Shown piece after piece: positions 1 to 11,547 of a stretch of 64,000 bases of DNA (its first letter is position 1; every line of letters starts with the position of its first letter). This DNA comes from Haliclona indistincta (taxonomy: Eukaryota > Porifera > Demospongiae > Haplosclerida > Chalinidae), in NCBI GenBank assembly GCA_964017065.1, contig OZ024788.1, forward strand, positions 14,192,696 to 14,256,695, read 5' to 3'. The notes beneath the pieces are model-generated. The model was not told the origin of the DNA. It did not search any database and saw only the letters and a list, made by a program, of their open reading frames with translations. Made by a program: the position numbers and the translations under genes.

Positions 1-756
1 ACACGTCGATCATGGACCGCGTCTCTCCGTTTTCTTGCAACTGGGGCAAGCCAGCCCGTTAAATTTCATGATACGAGAACACTCACCTGCTATACTGCTA
101 ATATCGCTCTGTCTGCTGCTTTAGTTTTCCAGAAACACTGACCATACGAACGCGCAGCATGCATGATTATGTTTAAAAATTACATGTTATTCATGAGTCC
201 AGTAGTCCAGTCCAGTAGTCCAGTCCAGTGGTCCAGTCCAGCGATTGGAGACACCCATGAAATGTAGTGTATTATTTCACCAAATTGATGGTCCATAGAA
301 TAAAAGGGCAGAGAATTAATATTTAATGCTATTAGCATTCTTGCAATACTGATAAGTATAGATGGTCACCCTCTCATGCAGCAATGTGTGTGTCCAGTCA
401 CTTACCAGCTCGTTCTATAGCAGCACTGTTGGGGGAGAGACCACTAGCCGTGTGTCTGTGTTGTTACTGCTCTCAAGTGCTTTGAATATGATAATCACAT
501 TCATGAGACAAGAAAATGGGTGGTAAAAAGAGGTCTTCTCTGTGGCTAGTTAAAATGCTTTCATATCAACCAACACATGTGTACTGGCTGTGTCTCACTG
601 ACCACTAGAGGTTCAGGTGGGACCCACATGCAGTGGGAGGCACAGTCAGTACTCCTGTGAGCTACTAGCCCATCTTACAGCATATCAGGTGTTCTATGGT
701 TTAGGCTAGTTGGGTGAAGTGTTTAATCATATTTATGGTTTTATTTTATTTTACAG
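1..756. other. Upstream or intronic sequence, no exon recognised
   Basis: I see no convincing exon here, although the FERM gene must begin in or before this stretch. It holds a short degenerate repeat of ccagtagtccagt type at about 195-243. The same motif type recurs near 60,898-60,930. Confidence 0.4.
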
Positions 757-870
757 GAGTTGAGAACACAAAAGAGCTGTCCCTCGCTTTTCCACCGAGT
801 GAAAAGGTGATTATAACCACCACACACATGTGTAACACACACAGCAATAATCCAGTAAAATGATGATGTC

Positions 871-923
<53 letters not shown>

Positions 924-3265
924 GTCAACTGCTATTGCAGCCAGCAGTAAGTACTACACACATGTTATACAACACACACCACAGACTCTCTCTCTCTGCA
1001 TGACACTAGCCACACACCATAGACTCTCTCTCTACATGACACTAGCCACACAATAACATGTTGACCACACTAATATTAGTCACAAATCATTAATTTAATT
1101 CAGGGGGTTCCAGTACTAAAAGTTTCAGACCCGAAGCCAAAAAAAAGGGTGGGTGGGTAAAGACCATTTTGGAAAAAAAGTCAATTTATTGAAAAAATAG
1201 TACAGGCATTTTTAGGAGTTTTATATCTATTTCTGACCAGTTATGTGCATAATTTCTACTAACATGCCCAGTTTAATTATTATTACAATCATTGCTCATG
1301 TTGATTACACTAGTAAATACGTCCCATAGTATTAACAGTGTTCAGCAGGTGCTCAGTAAGTAATATTTATACAAAATAAGAATTTCCATATTGAGGAGAT
1401 ACGTCAATCAATGTCGGATATCAGGTAAGTTAAACTGAAGAATTAAACAGAAACATGCATACACAAAAAACAAGCTGGCACTCAGCTAGTTAGCTATTCT
1501 TGCTCTACTAGCAGCGCACAAGGACACAACTGTTGTGCAACTAGAGCTGAGAAATCAAGAGCTGCAGCCTTGGAAACGGTACTAGGTGACCAGGTGTTGC
1601 ATTTGTTTGCTGTCATGGCTTGCCGCCTAAGTCGCTGGCTCTTTTGTGTTCTGGTGTGTGGTAGTCACTGAGGGCTGTTGTTTCAAAACCACAGCCACAG
1701 TAACAGCGCTTTCTTCTGCTGCTGTATTTCCATAGCTAGTCATCGTTCGCGTAGCCGCGATCGATACATGAATATTAAGTATGTGGTATTGCGTGAATAT
1801 AATTAACACCATGAATAATCAAGCGTTGATTATGAATATCATTATAATGATGCAAAATGACGTAGTGGGTGGTGGGCAATGGGGGCAAACTGAAAAACCG
1901 GGTTCGGGTCTGGAATTTCCGACGCTGGAACCCCCCGATTTAATGTGTAAATAAACTCTAAAATCATATTACTATTTCATGAGTATAGTTATTGTGCTCA
2001 ATGTTCTTGCAATTGAAGAATGTCCTCTTTATATCTTAGTCATGTTAGCAAAACTAGCTTTGTGATTATTGTTACTATTAGCTGTTTGTTGTCATTGTGC
2101 TGTTGCTAAGTGATTATGAATAACATTATTGGCATCCTCTGGAATTTTCAACGGTAGCATTGTAAACTATTTATAGCTTTGACCTATTTATATATCAAAT
2201 ATCTTATGGTACTAACTCGTAATGTTGCATATTATTATAATGCACAATAGTCGATTAACAGTTCACTCGTTAGATGAGGTTGTATTTGAGCTGTTTTCGA
2301 CACGGTTCTTGTGTTATATAGTAAACTGGATGGATCCTAGTAAGTCACTCAATGCTCAAGGTGTGCAAGATGGAGACACACTGCTACTGAGGTAAGAGAG
2401 AGAGATTGACAGACAATGAGTCATGAATGCATGTGGCTTTCTGAAATTACTTGCTGTTTGATGTTTAGGAAAAAGTTCTTCTTGTTCAATGAGGATATTC
2501 GTGAGGCAGAACGTAACCCATTGCTGAGGGAGCTCCTCTACAGCCAGGTATAATGTATCATTTGCTGCTGTGTGATCTGATCTATGTCTACAGCTTCAGC
2601 ACTTGCAGAATCAGAGACCAACTAATGTATGTTCTGTTGCTAGTAACGATAATCAATAATAATATGTTTTCACAGAACGGCCCAACTGAGTCAACACCAC
2701 TATCTGTTAGTATGGTGTCAGAAAAGGAAAGGTGAGCGAGCGAGCGAGTGAGTGAGTGGGTGAGTGAGTGAGTGAGGGTGTGAGTGAGTGAGTGAGTGAG
2801 TGAGTGGGCGAGCGAGCGAGTGAGTGAGTGAGTGGGTGAGTGAATGAGTGAGTGAGTGAGGGTGTGAGTGAGTGAGTGAACTCTATTTTCCTGTTACTTG
2901 CAGTGATGAAAGTGGTCTTGGACTAATGGATGAAGTCATGAGGGTAAGCTAGTTACTATAATCTCTCATTGCTAGCTACTAAATACCTTTAATACCTTTG
3001 TTCTCTTCTAGGCTCTTGGAGGTGGACCTAGTAGTGATGCTGAGGATGACAAGGTGAAAGCTATCAAGGAGTTGTCCAGGTCACAATACCTGTTCAGTGA
3101 CTTCTTCCCTGTCAAGGTTAGTGTGTGTGTAAGCTGGCGAGAGAGCTCCAGCTAGAGAGAGAGAGAGAGTGTGGGCGACTGAGCGAGTGAATTAATGTGT
3201 ATTAAACTGCATGTTAGCTACTCCTACTGAGACTCTCTCACTCTCTCACTCTCACTCACTCACTC

Positions 3266-3325
<60 letters not shown>

Positions 3326-5395
3326 CCTCTCTCCAGCTTGCTGAGGATGGAACTCAGTGTTTCCTGTGTGTCCAGTCCAGAGCTATCTGTCTCACACCAG
3401 AGGCTCAATACAACGAACAAACTGAGGTTGGTAGTTTTATAAATTTGCTAATACAGTTATGTTACTGGGATATGTACACTCTCCAGCTTGTTAAGCATTG
3501 GGATATGGAGGACGTCTGTTCTTATGAGAGCTTTGAGAATGGGCTGAACCTCGTTGTTAAGGACAGCACTCATGTTCTATTCTCAGAGTATTCATCAGAA
3601 ATCATCAGCTACTTGAGTCACATCCGGTCATTAATAGCACCACAAGGTTTGTATAATTGTTCGTCTGTTTGACAATAAGTATGTTAATTTATTTTAAATT
3701 ACTAGTAGTCTGTCTCTGTTTCATATAAAGTACCAATTAATGTTCATTCCTGACTCTAGTTTATAAACAGACAAGAATCTTGAAATGAATGACATTTCTC
3801 ACTACATGTTGTAATGTCTATGATCCATGTAAGACCAGACAGTCTGCCTCTGAGAGCGTGCCAATCTTGTACATGAACATGTCATCATGTAACATACTAT
3901 CTATGATCAAAGCATTGTCAGAATGTGTTAATTGATTGAACATTAGTGTCATATGTTTCATTACTATCAGACAAACATCCACTCAAAAGTCACTTGTACA
4001 ACCATTCTGTCATCGTGTGATATGTAGAGCACCACCAATGTGTTCACACGATGTCAGAGACTGAACACATTAGTGCATGCGGCACCTTTTCTTTAGCAAT
4101 GCGAGATGTCATGAGATTTTATAAAGAAATAACTTGTACTTTGTTTATCATCATCAGGTCCTTCACCGACTGATTCTGTATCACCAGTTGGTGACATTGC
4201 TCCTCTTGTGATCAACAGTACATCACCTTGTGATGAAGACACACCTGAACCAGTGGAGGAAGAGACTCCTGAACCAGTGGAGGAAGAGATTACTGAAGAG
4301 ACACCTGAACCAGAGATTGTGGCTGTGAAACCAGAAGTAGATCAGCAAGAAGAAGAACAGATTGAGGAGAATGGACAAGCAACAGCAGATGAGATTGAGG
4401 AGAATGGACAAGCAACAGCAGATGAGATTGTCTCTGATAATAGAAATGAAGAGAAGAGGAAAGATGTGGTCATTGAGGAACCTGTGGAGATAGAGGAGGA
4501 GGAGTCTACTCAGCCATTGCATGCTGAGCCACCAGTTGAAGAACCACCAGCACAGAATACTAGTGAGTGAGAGAGAACAGAATACTAGTGAGTGAGAGAG
4601 AACAGAATACTAGTGAGTGAGAGTGAACAGTATACTAGTGAGTGAGAGAGAACAGAATACTAGTGAGTGAGAGAGAACAGAATACTAGTGAGTGAGAGAG
4701 AACAGAATACTAGTGAGTGAGAGAGAACAGAATACTAGTGAGTGAGAGAGAACAGAATACTAGTGAGTGAGAGTGAACAGAATACTAGTGAGTGAGAGAG
4801 AACAGAATACTAGTGAGTGAGAGAGAACAGAATACTAGTGAGTGAGAGAGAACAGAATACTAGTGAGTGAGGGAGCAAGCGTGAGTGCTACATTGTAGGT
4901 GTGTGTGTAAGGGAATATGTGAGTGAGTGAGTGATCATATAGCTTGATGTGTGTCACTTGATGTGTGTCAGTGTTGAGCTGTTTCTCTCTTCATTAGGGA
5001 AGTCAGTGAGCTTGTCTATACCTAGTTCAGTTGAGCTGGAGATATTGGAATCATCTGATCCTAGCAACTCACAGGAACAGGCCAGAGGTAAGTGTCACTG
5101 TTATTAGACTGGTTGTGTACACTAAAGGTCTCATTTTTGAGCCTCGACTGACAATTTTTACTGTATCGTTTCTTTTCTAGTGCCTCTTGTTTAGTGTATG
5201 TGTGTATCCATTCAGATCCTCCATTTGACGAGGCGGGCACATTTGGTGCCAGTGGGGCTGTACCAGCTGATAACATGATGATGCCAGCAATGCCGTCACC
5301 ACCTCCAGACTATGATACACTCACAATGAAGAAGAAGAGAGAGAGAAAAACCAGCATCTTTCAACCAGCTTACTTTGGACTGGTAAGAGTCAAAA

Positions 5396-5429
<34 letters not shown>

Positions 5430-5587
5430 AGACAGACACTTTAAATACCCCAAATTAATATGAAGGAACAAAAGGCAGACTAATAGATAGGTTTATTTTC
5501 TCACAGGATTACAAGCAGTTGTTAAAGACATATCGATTGTTGTACTTTGTGATTCTGGACATGGACATCAGACCACTAGTGGTGAGC

Positions 5588-5623
<36 letters not shown>

Positions 5624-7520
5624 TACTGATAGCTGTTTATCATGCTCCATTGCATTAGCTCATGGTAATGACATGCTTTCTCTCTCTTCAGATCAATATG
5701 AGGAAGACAGTCAGTGACATAGTGAAGGAGGTCTGTGAGAGCTTCTGTGAGTACTCATTCAGTAATAATGCTATTGTTAGTATATCTCTTGATCAGGTAT
5801 TGAGTACCCTGAGGAACACTTCCTGAGGCTGTCACCAGCTCTGGTAGAGATTGTGAACAGATACGGTGGAAAACCAGTGAGAATGGAGTTAATAGTTAAC
5901 ATTGAACTTTGTTGTTTTTCTATTTTAGAGAGTACAGAATGGACGATTCTTGAGAAAATCAATCGTCTCTACAAATATCAGTTAGTTTAGTATAATTACT
6001 GTGTTGTGGTGTCATTGATTGTTATTACAGCTGCTGAACTGCAACAAGACAAGTCACTATATGATCAGATTGACTTTGAGATACAGCCATATGTACTAGT
6101 GCTGAAGTAAATAAAAAAACACCAGACTATGAGCCAGTTGACTTTTGGTCATTTTAAAAATTATTATTCATCTCGTTCCTTTTTTCCAGGCGGCAAAGGT
6201 TTGAGGATGTAGATGCTGTAGACCAGTACAATCTTGATATAGGAGAGGAGTGGCCTGATAGTGAGGATGGAGGCATCGCTCAGTATCGCAGATTCTTTCA
6301 GGTGAGAACAAATTTTGATACCATGATACCATGATCAAATACCTTCTATAGAGCTGGATCGGTGTGGTTCAAGGTGCCTGTCCAGTGTCCAAGAAGACAG
6401 CCGTCAAGCTAGCTGGTCTACTGGTTCAGGTCTACTATGGTGACCGGGCCACAGCCGCAGTATGGCCGCCTCCTGATCTAGAGTGAGTGACTACACTAAC
6501 ACTCAACCTACGATGTCTTGTCTCTTGTGTAGTTGCCGATACTTTCTTCCCGAGTGTTACGCTGATGATATTGGAATAGAGAAAGATATACTCAACGTAA
6601 GCATCAATACAGAGTGTAAGATACTGTCTCATCTCTCTTTCTTTGTCAGGCTCATAAAACACATCAGAACAAGTCCTTGCTTGATGTAATACAAGAGGTC
6701 ATTGATCTATGCATTGATTATCAAGCTAATGGAATGTACTTTGATGTTAAGGTAATGAGAGTCTAGGAAAGACACACTGACTCCTCGATCTCTCTCTCTC
6801 CCTCCCTCTCTCTCTCTCCCTCTCTCTCTTCCTCCCTCTCTCTCTCTCTCTCTCTCTCCCTCCCTCCCATCCCCCTCCCTCAGGTACCAATGCATGATAA
6901 GATCATGAACATGATTCCTCGTAAGAAGATGGAATGGAGAAAGTTTGGTTTATTCCCAGACAGATTGGTGTGTGGAAACCAAGCTATGAATAAGGTGTGT
7001 AAGCAACAGCATGTTGGTGTGTGAGAGTTCCATATTGACATCATGTGTCTCCCTGACCACAGTCAGTACTTCTGTGAGTTCCAAGCCTTGGGCTCCAGGA
7101 GTTAAATTGCATGGCTTGTACATATCTGTATGTTTACCAGTACGTGTCCCTCTGTGAAGCAGCTAGACAATTATTATTTCATGTGTCTTTAACCACCTCT
7201 CAGTGTGATCTGGAGCAGCAGTTGTCAACTATTTCTTATTTTGAGACCAACAACACAACATTTCGACTAGTGAGATTACATGTAGCACATTATTATAGAA
7301 GCTAATGCCTCTCTCTCTCAGAAATTTATGCCTGAAACTGCAGTGGAAGACTACCAAACATTCACATATCAGGCGAAACAGATTGAAGAGATGGTTAATG
7401 TCTACTTCAGAAGAGCTTACTGGAGGAAACGTGTTGATCCTGAGAAGAAAGAGGTGTGTCCACTATGATGTAATAATGGCACCATCTCATTGTTATCTAC
7501 AGGAGGTTACTGATGTCTAA
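757..7520 (+). CDS. Tandem FERM-domain protein, talin/kindlin-like (5' end not found)
   Basis: Split gene. My exons are 757-806, 925-946, 2262-2391, 2469-2547, 2676-2731, 2904-2943, 3012-3116, 3337-3426, 3487-3646, 4158-4562, 4998-5087, 5216-5382, 5507-5581, 5692-5746, 5797-5876, 5929-5980, 6031-6106, 6190-6301, 6352-6482, 6533-6596, 6650-6751, 6884-6994, 7141-7269, 7322-7453 and 7503-7520. Every junction has GT-AG and keeps phase, giving about 842 residues in the window. The first half reads as a FERM module: an F1 end (NWMDPSKSLNAQGVQDGDTL, then LLLRKKFFLF) and an F3/PTB-like stretch (FPVKLAEDG...HVLFSEYSSEIISYLSHI). An acidic PEPVEEE linker follows (exon 4158-4562). The second half has F1 (MRKTVSDIVKEVCESF), F2 (KTAVKLAGLLVQVYYG, then YFLPECYADDIGIEK) and an F3-like end. 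FERM proteins link membranes and receptors to actin. The nearest resemblance by eye is talin/kindlin, but no talin rod follows. The N-terminal exon is missing. Exon detail is secure; the exact family is not. Confidence 0.72.
870..922. repeat. (CT)n microsatellite serving as a polypyrimidine tract
   Basis: An uninterrupted CT run ends in ttttag at 924, the acceptor of the 22-nt exon 925-946, so the simple repeat itself supplies the pyrimidine tract. The same arrangement occurs at 3233-3330 (before the exon at 3337) and at 6790-6883 (before the exon at 6884). Confidence 0.8.
1101..1936. mobile_element. Non-autonomous TIR transposon in a FERM-gene intron
   Basis: The left end (CAGGGGGTTCCAG, then CAGACCCGAA further in) and the right end (TTCGGGTCTGG, then CTGGAACCCCCC) are imperfect inverted copies over roughly 35 bp, enclosing about 830 bp with no coding content. 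Both flanks contain atttaat, a possible target duplication that I could not define exactly. The CAGGGG start suggests hAT. Confidence 0.55.
2731..2880. repeat. (GTGA)n minisatellite at a splice donor
   Basis: About 150 bp of gtgagtgagcgagtgag units begin at the donor of exon 2676-2731 (GAAAG, then gtgagcg). Many units could act as GTGAGT donors. Confidence 0.8.
4551..4868. repeat. 25-bp minisatellite duplicating a splice donor
   Basis: About 12 near-identical 25-bp units (acagaatactagtgagtgag plus agaga) start with the last codons of exon 4158-4562. Each unit carries a full copy of the exon end and donor (ACTA, then GTGAGT). The first donor keeps phase with exon 4998-5087. Later donors would shift the frame because 25 is not a multiple of 3. 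Confidence 0.85.
5398..5440. repeat. (ACAG/ACGG)n microsatellite
   Basis: Tetranucleotide repeat just after the donor of exon 5216-5382. A (GA)n run of about 30 bp lies at 5591-5620 in the next intron. Confidence 0.8.
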
Positions 7521-8242
7521 CACACACTACTACTAAAGACTATGCATCTAATGTCACTATCATCAATAACCGATATCTATAATAAATCACACTTCATAAT
7601 ATGTCATTGATATGGATTTATCATTAGTTAGATTGTTTGTATTATTGTTCTAATTACTATAATTATTGATGTGCAAAATTTCTATACATGCAGCTATCAA
7701 TTGTCACATGCATGATAGCGAATTGCAGATACAAACAGGGAGTGTACATATTAGAGGAAGGAGCGTATATTAACTAGAAACGGTTTGAACTAATGATCAG
7801 AATGAGTTAAGTGTTGCATGTGGTCAAGTGATATGTTATATAGCACAATGTTGTGTTTTGCATTGGAATGAATATCAATTAGAATCGCTGTTGTTTTCCA
7901 TGTAGAACCGTAGGCCGCTCAACATCTTAGTAAAGTAGTTTAGACAATAGATTATGCATAGTAGAGTGGAACAAATCTGCTTTTTGAAGTGTTGAGTCAC
8001 TCAACAAAATTCTACGCCAGTTTGAATACTGTATTGCAAATTGCATTGGCAGTTAGAAGCACTGTTGCTTTCCATGTAGAACCGTGGGCCGCTCAACATC
8101 TTAGCAAAGTAGTTTAGACAGTAACAAATCCTCTTTTCGAAGTGTTTAGTCACTCAACAAAATTCAATGCACAACATGCTATTATTATATACACTAGCTA
8201 AGTGTGTGACTGATACGTGTAGAACTAGTCATCATGCACAAG
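7521..8242. repeat. Intergenic region with a duplicated 70-bp block
   Basis: The block around 7887-7950 (gttttccatgtagaaccgta, ggccgctcaacatctta, aagtagtttagaca) is repeated with a few changes at about 8063-8130, and the flanking gttgagtcactcaacaaaa also repeats, so a unit of about 170 bp was duplicated. No gene is seen. The convergent genes on either side must end here. Confidence 0.6.
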
Positions 8243-10700
8243 TTACGCTTGAGGTATCAATGTTTCAACAGTGCGAATAAAGTCTTCTGCAATTTTCTGA
8301 GCATCTTCAGCCTCTTTAACTTTAAAATGATTAGCAGGTGAGCTGTCATACCACTGATTTGGAAATCTTGTCTTGAGATAGTAGTTTCCTTGTCTAAGTA
8401 CACGTAAATGCTCTACCAATGCAGGACAAGACTTTTCATCTGACAGTCTGTCAGCTATATTATTGTAGATGGGTTCAATGCGATGATCAATTAGATATGC
8501 ATCTGTGTGTCGTCCACAAACTGCATACATTCCTGCCTTCAGTGCTTTCTCTGCTACTTCATGAGCCATAAAGCAGACATGACCGAACAGCTTATTGGTT
8601 TTGTTTGCTGCATTCAATAGAACATCTAAGGCTGCTTTATCAACTTTAGCTTGCTCTAACCAGCATCGAGCCTCGGGATAATCTGGAACCGGCCTGTTTG
8701 TTGTGCCCCAAGGAAATGTAGATGAAGGTGATGGTGATTGAGGATAGGGAGACCAACTGTGATGATCAGTTGCTGGAAATGATGATCTGTGATGAGGGTA
8801 TTGCGGGGGAGGAGGTGACTGATACCGAGAGGGTCTACGATAGTCATGTTGCCTGCTATGAGTAGGGTAACGTGGTGGAGGAGATGGAAGTTGTCTCCGG
8901 TATCGTAACTTGTGATGACCATGATGGTATGGAGATTGTGACCTACGACGATCATGTGGTGGAGATGGGGACATGTGTTGGGCCTGAGAAAGATAATGAC
9001 AGTTTTGAAATCGACGTGACGCCTTTTGGCGTCATAATTAGTATCACCCACATTGGACATCATAAACAGTGTGTAGAGCGCCTCAGAAAGCTCAAATTAA
9101 CCCTTTAAGCCCCAATGACGCCATTTTGGCGTCATACATACTTCAGACAGCATAACTTTATGAAAAATTTATGTGCTAAAATGTCCCAAAATTAAGCCAA
9201 ATTGAAGAATACAAATAACCGCAAAAAATGACCGGTTTTCGGCGCGCCCTGCACTCAACGCATTGGCATCGGCATTTCTATGGCTTCAGTGCAAATTTCA
9301 CAGCTTTTTAGGAAAAACAAAATGGCAGCCAAGAAAATTTGGACATTTTATGGCTTCGGGTGCTCGGAAAACACATTTTTGCGCATTCTCTATGATCTGG
9401 GCTAAAACCCTGCTATTTATATGTACTTTTCAGTAGCCAGCCCCAAAGTACTAACTTTGAGTAAAATTTGATGAGGTCGCTGCACTTTATCGGCTTCACT
9501 TTCGAAGTGCGAGGGGCATATCGACCGACTTGAGTGGGGGCAATTGCGGCTACTCACTGGCGTAAAAGGACGCAAATTTGAGACCAGTAGCACAAAAGAC
9601 ACACGAGATATTCACGATAGAAGTGGTCAGCATTCACGAGGTTAAAATTTCAGCAAGACAATTTAGTAATTAAAGGGTTAAGCCAAAGTGTAGAATGGGA
9701 ATTTTCCTAAAAAAACAAAATTGTTTCTCACGCTTATTCAACTAAAACATTACTGTGACCGAAGATTGACGTAGGTTTGTTTCCCGTAGGGCGGGACCGA
9801 AAAGCGCTAAGCGCTGTGGCAATTTTTTTGCATATTTGTGGCTTCAGGGTGCCCGGAAACGCACTCTTTGCATTGATTATGGTCTAAACTGTCGTGTTTG
9901 CTCACCTGGACACCACCAGGTTTTTGTACCATTCACCATGGCTAGACGAAGACCAAAATCAGCTAAAAAATGACGAGGCCACAACACTTAAGTGGCTTCA
10001 GTTCTGAAGTGGGAGTGGCCAACTTGGAGTTTAGCACATGGTCGTAAAATTTGATATGCCAGGAGAAAAGGGTGCTAGTTTGGAACAGCTAGCGTACGGG
10101 ATGGTGGAGAAAATTGCAAGACAAACTACCAGTTTAGAGCAGGTCAAAATTTGGACGAAATAATTTAGCAATTAAAGGGTTATGGGACAACTTGTGATCA
10201 CAGGTCTTGTGTGTTGGGCACCGTGCTTTGCCTTGTCCACGCATGCATGCCTAGAGGATTACAGTCAGGAAATTCACACATTTTAAGCTTACTTTCTCCT
10301 GGTAGTCTGTTATTCTACCAGATTCGCTCCTGATGGGGGTACCACAACCAGCATGACCGAATGGATAATAATCTTCAACTGTCTTGTTTCTCTTCTCTCT
10401 CATCAGTCTTTCCTTCCGTATTTGTTTCTCCTGGACCTGTGCAGCAATGACATCGAGCCGTTCTTCATGAGCGGTGCCTGTGAAAATAACAAAACGCGTG
10501 TCTCTTTTTTGCTCATGCCCACACTCGTTACTCACGCCGATTAGCCTCTCTGGTTGAAGCAGTACTTGGCTTGCTAACAGAACTTCTGTTCAGCTATTTG
10601 AGGATAGAAACTGGTAATAGCGCGTTTAATAGATATCTGGTCGTTTTACCTTGTTATAAAAGTTGACCACTCTGGATCGGCCCTCTTGCAGACGTTTCAT
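8243..10700 (-). CDS. HEPN-domain protein with coiled, low-complexity N-terminus
   Basis: Four exons on the minus strand: 10700-10650 (ATG start, MKRLQEGRSRVVNFYNK), 10593-10536, 10477-10293 and 8983-8243. All splice sites are GT-AG and phases agree (0, 1, 0), giving 344 residues. Residues about 38-75 are charged and probably coiled (EERLDVIAAQVQEKQIRKER). They precede a DYYPFGHAGCGTPIRSESGR block whose look recalls centrosomal coiled-coil proteins; that link is unproven. A Ser/Pro/His/Tyr/Arg-rich stretch follows. The last 150 residues are a HEPN domain of the sacsin type (ARCWLEQAKVDKAALDVLL, CFMAHEVAEKALKAGMYAV, then LKTRFPNQWYDSSPANHF). HEPN domains bind nucleotides or RNA, or mediate protein contacts. 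I see no canonical R-x4-6-H RNase motif, so a binding role is more likely. The 1.3-kb third intron holds two MITE copies. Confidence 0.7.
9101..9677. mobile_element. piggyBac-like MITE in the HEPN-gene intron
   Basis: The element begins CCCTTTAAGCCCCAATGACG and ends AATTAAAGGG, and is flanked on both sides by TTAA (9097-9100 and 9678-9681), the hallmark target of piggyBac. A hairpin (ATGACGCCA, ttt, TGGCGTCAT) lies at 9116-9136. There is no coding sequence. Confidence 0.72.
9682..10178. mobile_element. Second, end-truncated copy of the same piggyBac-like MITE
   Basis: The inner parts match the first copy with differences (both have tggcttc, gggtgc and cggaaa blocks in the same order). The right end, caattaaagggtta, is preserved, but the left CCCTTT end is missing, so the two copies sit head to tail sharing one TTAA. 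Confidence 0.5.
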
Positions 10701-11346
10701 GCCTGTAGGTAACCGTAGGTAACAAATCTAACTACCCACGTGGTTGCACGTGAGCCCCTCCCAGAAATAACAATTGACCGTATATTATTCCGTAAATCAA
10801 CGCTGGCGAATTGTAAGACGAGCATTGAGAAGCTGGTGTTGAAAATGCAGCGCCTGAAGCTACCGAACGACAGGATTCCTTAGTTAGACGGTGATTCACA
10901 GTCTACTGTACCTTAGGCAACTAATCATGACTGTTACTAAGCGCTCACACGCAATTGTAGTTGTGTTTAGCTATACCAAATCGGGTAGCCATTTCTTTTG
11001 ATTCAACTAGGGTCAAAGGTCATCGCGCGCGTACAGAATTACTATAAAGGCTTGTTTGTAGCACTAAGTTTAACATACAGCTAAACCCCAAACCCTAAAA
11101 ACCTAAAAACCTTCTCCTAACTGCGCAAATTTGGGAGGGTCGTCCTAAACCTGGCCTTCGGCCCTTGGAACACCTAAGGATCGTCGGGAGGGTCGTCCTA
11201 AACCGGGCCTTCGGCCCTTAGTAAGCCTAAGGATCGTCGGGAGAGTCGTCATAAATATGCCTCACTATAGTCAGGTGGCTTAGTGAAATTATTGTTAAGA
11301 AGTGGATAAAAGTGCCATTTTTGGCATGAAGATTGCTTATGATGTA
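10701..11346. repeat. Intergenic promoter side of the HEPN gene and duplicated GC-rich repeat
   Basis: This contains the presumed promoter of the HEPN gene (no clear TATA box). A block of about 62 bp (ggagggtcgtcctaaacc, ggccttcggccctt, taaggatcgtcg) occurs twice in tandem at about 11,134-11,250. No gene is seen. Confidence 0.45.
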
Positions 11347-11351
11347 ATAGT

Positions 11352-11531
11352 TGTCGATAGTTAGAAAGACTTTATTAGAAAGGCAGCAATAGAAGAATAG
11401 AATAGAGTAAAATCGAATAATCGAATAATACAAATGAGTAAGACACGAGTCTTTTACATTCACTCATTGAGTTAGTAATAGTGGGACTATAACGCATTAG
11501 TTAGCACTTATTAATGTAACCTAACACCACA
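11352..11531 (-). repeat. 3' LTR of the first Ty3/gypsy element
   Basis: Near-identical to 15751-15931. On the minus strand it runs TGTGGTGTTAG to TATCGACA and includes a CTAATAAAG poly(A) signal. Confidence 0.88.
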
Positions 11532-11547
11532 TCTCCTTATCTAAAAG

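Noticed and set aside
3211..3672. A 153-codon plus-strand frame running through the CT repeat and two FERM exons
   Set aside because: Its first part is translated microsatellite and its middle is intron. Only the exon parts 3337-3426 and 3487-3646 are real.
4223..4522. Minus-strand frame opposite the acidic FERM exon
   Set aside because: It is the antisense of a Glu/Pro-rich low-complexity exon and resembles no family.
8656..9108. His-rich minus frame and plus frame overlapping the HEPN gene
   Set aside because: Shadows of the Ser/Pro/His/Arg-rich part of the HEPN exon. The spliced model with the acceptor at 8984 explains the region.
11083..11110. Telomere-like ccctaaa repeat
   Set aside because: Only a few imperfect copies; nothing else suggests a chromosome end.
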